A stretch of DNA of 16,386 nucleotides, from the NCBI GenBank assembly GCA_002495645.1, contig DAGF01000083.1:1-16386 (forward strand). The letters run 5' to 3'. The stretch is from Euryarchaeota archaeon UBA549 (GTDB lineage Archaea > Thermoplasmatota > Poseidoniia > Poseidoniales > Poseidoniaceae). This document shows positions 1 to 7,319 of this stretch, piece after piece (the stretch's first letter is position 1; every line of letters begins with the position of its first letter). The position numbers were made by a program, and so were the translations under genes. The notes under the pieces were generated by a model. It saw nothing but the letters and a program-made list of their open reading frames with translations. It was not told the DNA's origin and made no database searches.

Positions 1-1
1 C

Positions 2-2056
2 CACCCGTGGCGCTTTGACGGCTTTCCCGGGCGGGTGCTCTGGGTCGATTTGACCGCTGGAACCTGCGAGGCCCGAGACATCCCTCACGAGTGGTGCCTG
101 CAGCACATGGGCGGCAAAGCCCTCGCCACCAAACTCCTCGTTGAGTGGGACACGACCGATTACGAAGCAGCGACCGCCAAGCAGCACCCCATCACCGGGC
201 GCATGGACACAGCTTCACATCCAACCACGCCCTTGCTCTTCATGACCGGCCCCTATCAGGGCTCAAAGGTCGGCTCGTCAGGGCGCGCTGTCGTGGTCAC
301 CCGTTCACCCTTGACCGAGTGCTACATCGACACCTACATCGGCGGCAACATCGGCCACGACCTGCGAAAAGCGGGTTGGGACGGCTTGTTCATCACCGGG
401 GCCAGCCAGTCCTGGGTGCGTCTGGAAATCAACGACACCTCCGCCACCCTCCATCCCGCCGACGACCTCGTGGGAATGACCACTTGGCAGGTGGAACAGA
501 CGCTTGACGGGCTTGGCGAATGCCTCTCCATCGGCCCTGCCGGCGAACACGGGATTCGCATCGCTTCGCCGTTGACGGCCGGCCGCCGTGCAGCCGGTCG
601 TGGCGGCACGGGTGCCTCCTTCGGCTTCAAACGCCTCAAGGCGGTCACGGTCAAGGCCAGCAAGGAAGCGGCGGCCGGCATGCGCTACGCTGAGGATTTC
701 TCGCTGGCCGAGGCCATCAAGGAGCAGCGAAAGGAAATGGGCGCCCGACGTAAATTCGGCGACCCGTTCTACGCCTTTGGCACCAGCCGAGGCCCGCTCT
801 ATGCGGCTGAAAACGGTCGCATGCCCACGGCGAACTACTCTTCAACCGACGCACAAATTCCTGACCTCTCAGCGCTCAAGGTCGGCGGCGGTGCAGGCGG
901 TCAAACGCCCGAGGCGGTCGCTGAAGGGGCAGAGGCTGTTCCGGTGGTGTCCTCGATGTCCACCCACGAACTTTCGGGCGAACACTGGCATGAATCGCTG
1001 CCTGACGCCAAACAATCAGGTTGTTGTGCGCCTTGCCCCATCGCTTGTGAAGCGGCCGACCGCCCCACCGTGGACGGCGTGAAGCTGCGCGGCCGTCCGG
1101 TCCACGTGAATCGCGTGGACCGCCCAGAATACGAGACGCTGGCGATGCTCGGCGCCAATCTCGGAATCGGTTCAAGCCTGGACGTGATGGACGGCAACGA
1201 TGCCTGCAATCGCCTCGGTATTGACACCATTTCGGGGGGTGCAGCGCTTTCCCTGATGTGCGAAGTGGCCCAGCGAGGCTGGATGCCCGAGACCTGGGCC
1301 GATCACTTCCACGCACCCTTTGACTTCGGTTCCTACAGCGAGGGCGACGTCGTGCCGTGGGCGTTTGGCATTCCTGAACTGCCACCGCTCGCCCTTCATC
1401 TCCTCGCTCACGCCACGCCGGGCGACGGGACGCTTTTTGGCACGCTGACCGCAGGTGCGGTGGCCGCCAGCGAGCACATCGAGGCGCTGACCGGGCATCC
1501 CGCCACCCGTTTGACAGCCCACTGCAAGGGGTTGGATTTGCCAGCGTGGGACCCACGAGGCAAGCGAGGCAACGCCATGGCCTACATGACGGCCAATGTC
1601 GGCGCATCCCACATGCGAGCGGGCTACAAAGAGCCCACGGGTTTGCCCAACCGCTCGGCGGTCGATTTGATGGAAGAACTCGTTGAGAGTCAGCACGGCA
1701 TCGTGATTCGTGATTCGATGATCCTGTGTGCTTTTGCAAAAGGGGCCACCCCCAACGATGTCATGGTGCAGGCGTGGAAAGCCACGACGGGTGAAGACTG
1801 CACGTGGGACGACTTGATGCAGCGGGCGCGGGTGCAGTGGGACCAAGCTCGCCGGTGGAACGTGGAGCATTGGGGTCGTCAAGGCAAGTCTGCAGCACAG
1901 GAAGACCTCCTCTCGTGGCGACTGCGAAAGGAACCGATTCCAAGCGGCGTGGCGGCAGGAATGGTCTCGTTTGTGGACGATGAGGACGAAGCGGCGTGCA
2001 TGGCGGCCTACTACAACCACCGTGGCTGGACACCGGAAGGTTTGCCTGCAAACTGA
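2..2056 (+). CDS. aor: Aldehyde:ferredoxin oxidoreductase family tungsten/molybdenum enzyme (5'-partial)
   Basis: Predicted cytoplasmic AOR-family enzyme, which oxidises aldehydes to carboxylic acids using a bis-pterin tungsten or molybdenum centre and a [4Fe-4S] cluster, passing electrons to ferredoxin. The frame is open to the window edge. The residues before the GTG at 35 (GFPGRVLWVDLTAGT) match the conserved AOR N-terminus, so that GTG is internal and the true start lies upstream. Numbering from that GTG, family motifs run in order: the GPYQGSKVGSSGR region (72-84), the pterin-site AGRGGTGASFGFKRLKAV (187-204), Cys331-x2-Cys334-x3-Cys338 as three cluster ligands, YETLAMLGANLGI (366-378), KGLDLPAWDPRG (498-509) and the likely fourth ligand Cys565 in DSMILCAF. 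Every expected ligand is present, so it should be active. Family membership is sure; substrate and metal are unknown. The lipoprotein gene follows after about 60 bases on the same strand. Confidence 0.93.
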   Translation, partial: HPWRFDGFPGRVLWVDLTAGTCEARDIPHEWCLQHMGGKALATKLLVEWDTTDYEAATAKQHPITGRMDTASHPTTPLLFMTGPYQGSKVGSSGRAVVVTRSPLTECYIDTYIGGNIGHDLRKAGWDGLFITGASQSWVRLEINDTSATLHPADDLVGMTTWQVEQTLDGLGECLSIGPAGEHGIRIASPLTAGRRAAGRGGTGASFGFKRLKAVTVKASKEAAAGMRYAEDFSLAEAIKEQRKEMGARRKFGDPFYAFGTSRGPLYAAENGRMPTANYSSTDAQIPDLSALKVGGGAGGQTPEAVAEGAEAVPVVSSMSTHELSGEHWHESLPDAKQSGCCAPCPIACEAADRPTVDGVKLRGRPVHVNRVDRPEYETLAMLGANLGIGSSLDVMDGNDACNRLGIDTISGGAALSLMCEVAQRGWMPETWADHFHAPFDFGSYSEGDVVPWAFGIPELPPLALHLLAHATPGDGTLFGTLTAGAVAASEHIEALTGHPATRLTAHCKGLDLPAWDPRGKRGNAMAYMTANVGASHMRAGYKEPTGLPNRSAVDLMEELVESQHGIVIRDSMILCAFAKGATPNDVMVQAWKATTGEDCTWDDLMQRARVQWDQARRWNVEHWGRQGKSAAQEDLLSWRLRKEPIPSGVAAGMVSFVDDEDEAACMAAYYNHRGWTPEGLPAN

Positions 2057-2090
2057 AAGAAAGCCGCCTTCAAAACGAGCAACAAGGCTT

Positions 2091-2104
2091 AACCTCGCGA
2101 GGTT
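2091..2104. promoter_or_regulatory. Perfect 14-bp palindrome AACCTCGCGAGGTT before the lipoprotein gene
   Basis: The sequence AACCTCGCGAGGTT equals its own reverse complement. It sits in the short gap between the oxidoreductase stop and the lipoprotein gene and touches the upstream ATG at 2105. It contains GAGG, the only Shine-Dalgarno-like element near this gene, about 14 bases before the preferred ATG at 2117. It could be an operator for a dimeric regulator, or a small hairpin (5-bp stem, CGCG loop) covering the ribosome site. The symmetry is seen directly; the function is inferred. Confidence 0.4.
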
Positions 2105-2116
2105 ATGGGTTCGGTC

Positions 2117-3559
2117 ATGAAACCCAAGCGAGCCATCCTGTTGGCCCTGCTGATGGTTTCCGTTTCCCTTTCGGGTTGCTTTGGTGAGTCGGAGGTTACC
2201 CAAGTCAAACAGCAACCGACGGTGTGGGATTTTGAACGACCGCTGCTGACCTGGTATCACTTCCCCGACGCCGTTGATGCATGGGGTGACGACACCTTCG
2301 AGTTCAGCGGGCGAAACGTGCCCTACCCCGCTCAGGGCACCTACTACGGCATCGGCATGTCAACCTTTGAGCCCACGATGGGCATCACCCAAAGTGACAC
2401 GCTGTTCATGTCCTCCTATGGCAACGGTCCCGCCGGTTCCACCGCCGTGGTGGCTTGTGACCTCATCGGCATGACGGGCTCGGTGGACTATTCCTGCGAG
2501 AACGTGTACGACCCCCTCCTGCCCATCGCCAACTCCAACGATCCCTACATCTACGTCGACCAGTGGACCAGCCGCATCATGAAATTCGACATGCACGCGC
2601 TCTTGGGCATGACCGTTGAATGGTCGGACGACGACGGGGCCTCGTGGAACGGCCCCAGTGTTGCCACGCAGATTTACTCGGTGCAGGACCACCAAACCAT
2701 CGCCAGCAGCAACATGCCTGCTCTCTTCCATCCGACCACCTGGATGTTCTGCATCAATGGCAACGCTCCTCACCCGCTCTGCTCCTCGAGCCAAGACGGC
2801 GGCGCCACGTGGGGCCCAGAAACCTCCGGCGCTCCGGTCACCTGCTCTTCGGGTGGGCTCTCGGCGCACTTGGTGGGTAGCGTGGACGGCAACTTCTACC
2901 GCGGCAACAAGGGCTGCACGGGCGAAGGGTACTCCGTCTTCCGAACCACCAACGCCGGTATTTCCTGGACCGAGCATCCCTTGCCCACCGAAGTCACCGG
3001 CACGGCCGATACCTGGAACGCAGAGGAAGCACAGGTGGAGGTGGATTCGGAAGGCAACGTTCACGCCATGTGGAACGGGCTTGACAACAAGCCCTACTGG
3101 TCCTACTCCCGCGACCAAGGCGAGACGTGGTCAAACGCCACGATGATCGCCCCGCCCATCAACCTCTCCGGCACCGGCTTCCCGGTGGTGGTCGCTGGTG
3201 ATGCTGGCACCGTCGCCTTTGGCTACGTGGGTGAAACGGCCGGTGAAGATGAAGTGTGGAACGCTTACCTGACCTACACCACCGACGCCTTCAACGAGAC
3301 CCCGTTGCTCACGACCGTCCAACTCAACGCGGTGGGCGACCCCATTGACACCGAGCCGGACTGCGGCTACAACCGATGCGGCGGGCTGGGTGATTTCCTC
3401 GATATCCGTGTTGACGCTTACGGCCGCACGTGGTTTTCGCTCTCGCACAACCTGGCCGACAAGGGCATCTTTGGCACCTTTGACATCGGTCCAAGCCTGC
3501 GCGGTGAGACCATCACGATGCTTGAGGAAATGCCCGCTGGCGGCCCCATGACCTTGTGA
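2117..3559 (+). CDS. Secreted lipoprotein with four Asp-box (BNR) repeats, sialidase-like beta-propeller
   Basis: Predicted exported lipoprotein of about 480 residues. A positively charged start (MKPKR), a hydrophobic stretch and the lipobox LSGC, with Cys21 as the lipidation site, indicate membrane anchoring outside the cell. Four Asp-box motifs (S/T-x-D/N-x-G-x-S/T-W) follow: SDDDGASW (170-177), SQDGGATW (225-232), TTNAGISW (277-284) and SRDQGETW (331-338). These mark blades of a sialidase or BNR-type beta-propeller. Asp-boxes are structural and occur in sialidases, other glycosidases and non-enzymatic propellers. I could not identify a sialidase arginine triad, so enzymatic activity is not claimed. 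I prefer the ATG at 2117 because the signal peptide begins there; an in-frame ATG at 2105 would add MGSV. The DUF1499 gene follows after 46 bases and is probably co-transcribed. Confidence 0.82.
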   Translation: MKPKRAILLALLMVSVSLSGCFGESEVTQVKQQPTVWDFERPLLTWYHFPDAVDAWGDDTFEFSGRNVPYPAQGTYYGIGMSTFEPTMGITQSDTLFMSSYGNGPAGSTAVVACDLIGMTGSVDYSCENVYDPLLPIANSNDPYIYVDQWTSRIMKFDMHALLGMTVEWSDDDGASWNGPSVATQIYSVQDHQTIASSNMPALFHPTTWMFCINGNAPHPLCSSSQDGGATWGPETSGAPVTCSSGGLSAHLVGSVDGNFYRGNKGCTGEGYSVFRTTNAGISWTEHPLPTEVTGTADTWNAEEAQVEVDSEGNVHAMWNGLDNKPYWSYSRDQGETWSNATMIAPPINLSGTGFPVVVAGDAGTVAFGYVGETAGEDEVWNAYLTYTTDAFNETPLLTTVQLNAVGDPIDTEPDCGYNRCGGLGDFLDIRVDAYGRTWFSLSHNLADKGIFGTFDIGPSLRGETITMLEEMPAGGPMTL

Positions 3560-3605
3560 AGTCAGCGGACGCACCCTCAAGAAGCAGAACCTTTGTTCGC
3601 TGTCC

Positions 3606-4121
3606 ATGGAGGGTGGGGAAGCCAAGCCGTCAAACCGACGACGAGCGGTGTTGATGGGCGCACTTTTGCTGCTCTCGCCTTGGCTTCTCGTCCAAGGATG
3701 GATTTTGGTTGGCGCACCCACGCCCGAGCACACCACCATGCCGGAGTGTCCCGAACAGACGATGAACTGCGCATCCCTCTCCAGCAGCGAAACGGTCCGA
3801 ATGGACGCTGGCTTGACCACGGTGATCGAAGCCAACATCAGCGAGGTGTGGACGGCATGGGAGGACTGGTCGGAGGACAACGGTCTGCGAGACGTGCTGG
3901 ACGATACCCAGACCGATGGGGAGCGATTCTCCCACCGCGTCGCCATCACACCGTTTTGGCGCTTCCCCGATGATGTGGTCGTTCATTTCGCCGTCCAAGG
4001 CGACGACACCGCCATCACCTTGTATTCTGCTTCACGGCTCGGACAGAGCGACCTTGGGGTGAACCCCGACCGCCTTGAGAACCTTCACGCCGCTTTGGTG
4101 GCGGTTCAAGCCACCAACTGA
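3606..4121 (+). CDS. DUF1499 family membrane-anchored protein
   Basis: Protein of 171 residues with a basic N-terminus, one hydrophobic segment at about 15-36 (signal anchor) and a DUF1499 domain over the remainder. Family hallmarks are the CPEQTMNC motif (48-55), FWRFPDDVVVHF (117-128) and SASRLGQSDLGVN (141-153), which matches the usual C-terminal 'SaSRvGysDlGvN' block. DUF1499 proteins occur in many bacteria and some archaea and have no established biochemical role. The orientation suggests that the domain lies outside the membrane. There is no clear Shine-Dalgarno sequence before the ATG; the next in-frame ATG, at residue 17, would remove the basic residues ahead of the anchor, so the first is preferred. 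The 3' end overlaps the convergent JAMM gene by 16 bases. Confidence 0.8.
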   Translation: MEGGEAKPSNRRRAVLMGALLLLSPWLLVQGWILVGAPTPEHTTMPECPEQTMNCASLSSSETVRMDAGLTTVIEANISEVWTAWEDWSEDNGLRDVLDDTQTDGERFSHRVAITPFWRFPDDVVVHFAVQGDDTAITLYSASRLGQSDLGVNPDRLENLHAALVAVQATN

Positions 4122-4825
4122 GCCGTCGCACGGTCCCATCCAAAGGGATAGCCTTCACCGTCCACAAAGACGATGTTGACGCCCACGCCAGATTTGTGGA
4201 AACCGATGAGCTGGATTTCGTGAATGGCGTGGCCGCTGGGCGCTCGACCGAGGACGGGAAGGGCGTGGCGTGCAAAGAAGGAGCGTTTTCTTGGCTTCTT
4301 TTCCTCGCTGGATTTGAGCGTGCGCCGTGTTCCTTCCACGTCGTCAAACCACGGCAGCGGGCCTTCGGGTGAGAAACGCAGCCCGAGAATCATGTCAATG
4401 CCCTGCGTTTCCTGAGCCGCATCGGCATCAGCGCCGCTGGGAATGGCCGGCGCATTGGGATGGGTGTGGAGCCAATGAGTGAAGCGCCCGGCACGAGAGC
4501 CTCGGTCGGCCGAGAACATGTCATCGGTCCAGTCTTCGGGCAGGTGGTGGACGGAGTAGGAATCACCACGATTGACGATGTGGGCTTCCTTGATGACGTA
4601 GCCTTGGCCTTGAAAGAGCCTTGAGTGCACTTCGTCGCCCTCAAAGTAGGCGTTCACTTCGTCTCGATGTGGGCGTTCAGCGTCGATGTCAATGCCGACC
4701 AGAATCTCATCGGGAAGGGCTTGCAAGGCCCACCAAACAAGGGATTGGAACACCTCACCGGGCATGTGAACTTGGGCGAGGTAGCCGGCACGTTGCGCGT
4801 GTGAATCACGGTTGTAGGAGGTCAT
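4106..4825 (-). CDS. JAMM/MPN+ domain zinc metalloprotease-like protein
   Basis: Predicted cytoplasmic protein of 239 residues with a textbook JAMM signature: His120-x-His122-x7-Ser130-x2-Asp133, within HTHPNAPAIPSGAD. A plausible upstream catalytic glutamate is Glu40 (PDEILVGIDID), at the position of the family's 'E..GlLlG' strand. JAMM proteases cleave isopeptide or peptide bonds of ubiquitin and ubiquitin-like proteins; archaeal members such as HvJAMM1 remove SAMP modifiers, and other prokaryotic members act in sulfur-carrier pathways. A basic linker (EEKKPRKR, 174-181) leads to an unrecognised C-terminal region of about 50 residues. The start at 4825 is chosen because GGAGG lies 5 bases upstream; earlier in-frame ATGs at 4852 and 4930 are possible, but the last overlaps the divergent gene's start. 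The exact substrate is unknown. Confidence 0.78.
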   Translation of the reverse strand: MTSYNRDSHAQRAGYLAQVHMPGEVFQSLVWWALQALPDEILVGIDIDAERPHRDEVNAYFEGDEVHSRLFQGQGYVIKEAHIVNRGDSYSVHHLPEDWTDDMFSADRGSRAGRFTHWLHTHPNAPAIPSGADADAAQETQGIDMILGLRFSPEGPLPWFDDVEGTRRTLKSSEEKKPRKRSFFARHALPVLGRAPSGHAIHEIQLIGFHKSGVGVNIVFVDGEGYPFGWDRATAQLVA

Positions 4826-4830
4826 GAGGT

Positions 4831-4835
4831 CCTCC
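4831..4835 (-). promoter_or_regulatory. Shine-Dalgarno GGAGG of the JAMM gene
   Basis: On the minus strand GGAGG precedes the ATG at 4825 by 5 bases (GGAGGACCTCATG). This is an ideal spacing and decides the start against longer in-frame options. The surrounding sequence is partly self-complementary, with GAGGTCCTCC at 4826-4835 opposite AGGAGG at 4817-4822. Confidence 0.6.
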
Positions 4836-4928
4836 AACCACGCCTCCACCATGTTTTCCCCAAAGTCCCGACCGTCAAAAGACCCGCGTAGGACAATCTT
4901 TGAAGAAGTGTGGCTCCAGTGGTCCACC

Positions 4929-5657
4929 ATGGCGAAGAAGAAGAGTGGGTTTGGTCGGTTCCTCGGGGCCATCACCGGAACGCCTTACGAACGCCTGCTC
5001 AAGCAGATTGACAAACTCGTCGACCAGTTTGATGATGACGAGGAGGAACTCGCCAACCAACTGGAGGCCATGGTCGACCAGGCAGGCGATGCTTACGAAG
5101 AAGAAAGCATCGATGAAGAAGAGCACGACCTTGTCATCGAAGCCATCGAAGAGGCCGACCCCGAAGGTCGCGTGTTTGGCAAGTTGGGCTCCGACGAGGA
5201 CAGTTTCTACGATGGAGACGTCCCCAACGCCCCTGAACTCAAACGTGAGAAGCGAGCCAATCTCGACGATTTGATGAAGGCCAAGGGGGATGAATTCACC
5301 GGCAGTTTTGGGCGAGAAGAGTTCGAAGAATTCCGCGAGCGCATGACCGATGAGTTCTACCAAGAATCGGACAACGCCATCCGACAGGGCGACCACGAAG
5401 CGGAGATTCGCACCACCAACCGAGTCTTCGGTGGCGCTGAAGAAGACGTTGACGACGCCAAGCGCCGCATCGCCGAGGAAACCGGCATGGCCAACCCCGC
5501 TGCTCAACCAGAACCTGAACCTGAAGAAGAGGAAGAAGAGTACGACGGCAATTATTCCATCGACGAAGACGGCGTGGAATGGTTTGAGGACGAGGACGGC
5601 TACTGGTGGTACCGAGAAGAAGGTCAAACCGAGTGGCAACCTTATGATGAGGAGTGA
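4929..5657 (+). CDS. Highly acidic protein with a Trp/Tyr-rich C-terminal motif, function unknown
   Basis: Predicted soluble protein of 242 residues that I do not recognise. The N-terminus is basic and glycine-rich (MAKKKSGFGRFLGAITG). The middle is dominated by Asp and Glu with predicted helical, possibly coiled-coil stretches (about 20-75 and 110-190). A Pro-Glu linker (PEPEPEEEEEE) then leads to a compact aromatic tail with the pattern DGVEWFEDEDGYWWYR followed by G-x-T-E-W-x-P-Y. The tail resembles a short Trp-containing beta module of the WW-like kind; this is a resemblance only. There is no signal peptide or membrane segment. The ATG at 4929 is chosen because the basic N-terminus begins there; the frame extends back to 4824 without good support. 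It is divergent from the JAMM gene, across about 103 bases. The membrane protein gene lies directly downstream. Confidence 0.72.
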   Translation: MAKKKSGFGRFLGAITGTPYERLLKQIDKLVDQFDDDEEELANQLEAMVDQAGDAYEEESIDEEEHDLVIEAIEEADPEGRVFGKLGSDEDSFYDGDVPNAPELKREKRANLDDLMKAKGDEFTGSFGREEFEEFRERMTDEFYQESDNAIRQGDHEAEIRTTNRVFGGAEEDVDDAKRRIAEETGMANPAAQPEPEPEEEEEEYDGNYSIDEDGVEWFEDEDGYWWYREEGQTEWQPYDEE

Positions 5658-5695
5658 GGAAACCCTCATCATCCTCCGCCCTCTCTTGTCTCATC

Positions 5696-6310
5696 ATGAA
5701 CAGAGGTCTCGCCCGATTCATCGGGGATGTTCTCGACCTTTTCGCCGATAATGCACTGTTCTTCGGTATCGTCGGTGTTCTCTGTTTTCTGTTCGGCCCG
5801 AGCCTTCTTGTTTTCCTTGAGCGAAAAAAGCGCCTTCCACGCGTGGTCGTTTGGCTGTTCACGTTTGTGCTAACGCCGGCCATGTTCCTCTTTTTGATTT
5901 TCATGGCCATTCCACAAGGCTACTGCAACAACCCGCTGCCTCACGATGCGTTTCGTGTGTTCTATCCGCTCTTCCTCCCGTTGATTCCGCTTTACGTCCA
6001 TTATTTTCGGGCAGAGCATCTCAATCACCCCTTCCTATTCGGCTTCATCCTCGTGGCGCTGAGCGCGGGCGTCTTCACCCTCACCATCGGCTACGAAATC
6101 CTCCACCTCGCCTACCAGTCGGTCCAAGGGCACGGCATCGTCTACAGTGGGGCGAGAGCATGGGAGTGCGCCTACGTCAATTACGGCTCGATGTATTCGG
6201 CCCGTGACACCAGGGACATGGCCTTGAATCTCTTCCTGGTGATTCAGGTCATTGCCTTGGTCGCCGTCCGTATGCGCAAGCGGCGCCAACGTTTGGGCGA
6301 AGAAGAGTGA
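5696..6310 (+). CDS. Polytopic membrane protein, function unknown
   Basis: Integral membrane protein of about 204 residues with five probable helices at roughly 20-41, 50-72, 88-103, 113-138 and 175-192, ending in a basic then acidic tail (RMRKRRQRLGEEE). A loop of about 35 residues between the last two helices (GHGIVYSGARAWECAYVNYG) and a short one with CNNPLPHD face one side of the membrane. I recognise no family. The start is uncertain: ATG 5696 gives a natural membrane-protein N-terminus (MNRGLARF), while GTG 5654 would overlap the acidic gene's stop codon (GTGA) and add 14 Ser-rich residues. Either way it probably shares a transcript with the acidic protein. The gene converges on the minus-strand operon across a 56-base gap. 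Confidence 0.75.
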   Translation: MNRGLARFIGDVLDLFADNALFFGIVGVLCFLFGPSLLVFLERKKRLPRVVVWLFTFVLTPAMFLFLIFMAIPQGYCNNPLPHDAFRVFYPLFLPLIPLYVHYFRAEHLNHPFLFGFILVALSAGVFTLTIGYEILHLAYQSVQGHGIVYSGARAWECAYVNYGSMYSARDTRDMALNLFLVIQVIALVAVRMRKRRQRLGEEE

Positions 6311-6337
6311 AGCCGGCGCCTCAAGCGCTCCAGAGGT

Positions 6338-6351
6338 TAATTCGTGAATTA
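6338..6351. terminator. AT-rich dyad in the gap between convergent genes
   Basis: TAATTC-GT-GAATTA is an exact inverted repeat with 6-base arms, in the only non-overlapping convergent junction here (6311-6366). It is the most AT-rich spot in its neighbourhood. A bidirectional transcription end is a reasonable guess, but the stem is short and no clear T-run follows, so confidence is low. Confidence 0.25.
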
Positions 6352-6366
6352 TGGAACCCGGTTTGA

Positions 6367-7308
6367 TCAACCTTCGGTTGAGAATTGGAACGCATACGGA
6401 TTGTCGCTCACCTGCCGGCGGAACAGGACGATTCTGCTGACCCAAAACGCCAACGCCAAGCCACCAAGAAGCGCACTCCACTGGATGAGCAGGCTCATGC
6501 CCCACAAGCCGAAGTAGAAGAGGCAGCAAGCGAACAGAAGCGCCAACAAGTACACGGGGGCCATGTTGATTCGAGGGTCGAGGAAGGAGTAGATGTAATA
6601 CCCCCGCGGCAGCCGTGCATAGGCGTAGGAAAACAAGACGTAGACGATGCCAAAGTAAACGGGGAAAATTCCGAACTCCCAGTTGAGGTGTGCTTGGACC
6701 AACCACAGGTCAATGGCAAGGAAAATCACAGTGTAGTTGTGCATCACAAGTTCGTAATTTTTGAAGAACGTGCCGAACGGCCGCTGCTGTGCGATCTCTT
6801 CGGGGATGATCACGTAGCGAACGACTGTGGCCGTGATGAAGGCTGCACCGTAAGCGATGGGCATCAGGACGACGGTCAGTGTGTCCAACAACGCAGGGAC
6901 CTCGAGGTTGAACACGGTCATCCAGGTGGCCGTGCCTGCGACAAAAAAAGCCGTTCCAAACACCATCAACGTCCAGCTGCTGAAGGTGCCGATTCGCTCA
7001 AACCCTGTGGTGTGAATCATGGCTTCTTCACCTGTTTCGTGAAGCACGACAAACATACGGCCCGGTACCGGGTTTCGAATCATCCAGAACACGACGGTGT
7101 GGAAGGCCAAGTAGGCACAGGCGTACCTGAACACGCCAACGATGGCCATGGGCAGCGCCGAGGTCTGAAACGATTGACCCGATTCAGCGATCATCGTGCT
7201 CAGTTCAAACACGAAAAAAAAGGCCACGGAAAGCAAAGTGATCGTCAATGCACACAGCAGGGAGACGAGGGTTCTGTCCGGCCCCTCGGTCGTGGATGCT
7301 TGTTCCAT
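6367..7308 (-). CDS. Polytopic membrane protein, possible AIG1/FAR-17a (Pr6Pr) family lipid hydrolase
   Basis: Protein of 313 residues with about seven or eight hydrophobic helices beginning at 13-34. The layout resembles the AIG1/FAR-17a/Pr6Pr group: a helix opening with GTFSSWTLMVFG (107-118), then ELVMHNYTVIFLAIDLWL (186-203) with a membrane His190 and Asp200, then a Y..ARLPRGYYIYSFLDPR block (228-246) like the family's 'R..g.YPY.FlD'. Eukaryotic AIG1 and ADTRP are threonine hydrolases of fatty acid esters of hydroxy fatty acids that use a conserved Thr and His; Thr108 and His190 are candidate equivalents. This is remote recognition by eye, so the activity is a hypothesis. It is the last gene of a four-gene operon, 9 bases after the receiver gene, with GAGGTG 5 bases before its ATG overlapping the receiver's stop codon. 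Confidence 0.6.
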   Translation of the reverse strand: MEQASTTEGPDRTLVSLLCALTITLLSVAFFFVFELSTMIAESGQSFQTSALPMAIVGVFRYACAYLAFHTVVFWMIRNPVPGRMFVVLHETGEEAMIHTTGFERIGTFSSWTLMVFGTAFFVAGTATWMTVFNLEVPALLDTLTVVLMPIAYGAAFITATVVRYVIIPEEIAQQRPFGTFFKNYELVMHNYTVIFLAIDLWLVQAHLNWEFGIFPVYFGIVYVLFSYAYARLPRGYYIYSFLDPRINMAPVYLLALLFACCLFYFGLWGMSLLIQWSALLGGLALAFWVSRIVLFRRQVSDNPYAFQFSTEG

Positions 7309-7313
7309 GGGTG

Positions 7314-7319
7314 CACCTC
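7314..7319 (-). promoter_or_regulatory. Shine-Dalgarno GAGGTG overlapping the receiver gene's stop
   Basis: GAGGTG on the minus strand lies 5 bases before the ATG at 7308 and overlaps the TGA of the upstream receiver gene (7318-7320). The arrangement fits translational coupling of the two genes and confirms the start. Confidence 0.55.

Noticed and set aside
1172..2260. Minus-strand open frame of 362 codons opposite the aldehyde oxidoreductase
   Set aside because: It is the shadow of a gene with every family motif; its translation has no recognisable domain.
4928..4931. CCATGG giving overlapping divergent ATG starts for the acidic protein and a longer JAMM protein
   Set aside because: The JAMM gene has a much better start at 4825 with GGAGG at 5 bases, so the shared palindrome is probably a coincidence.
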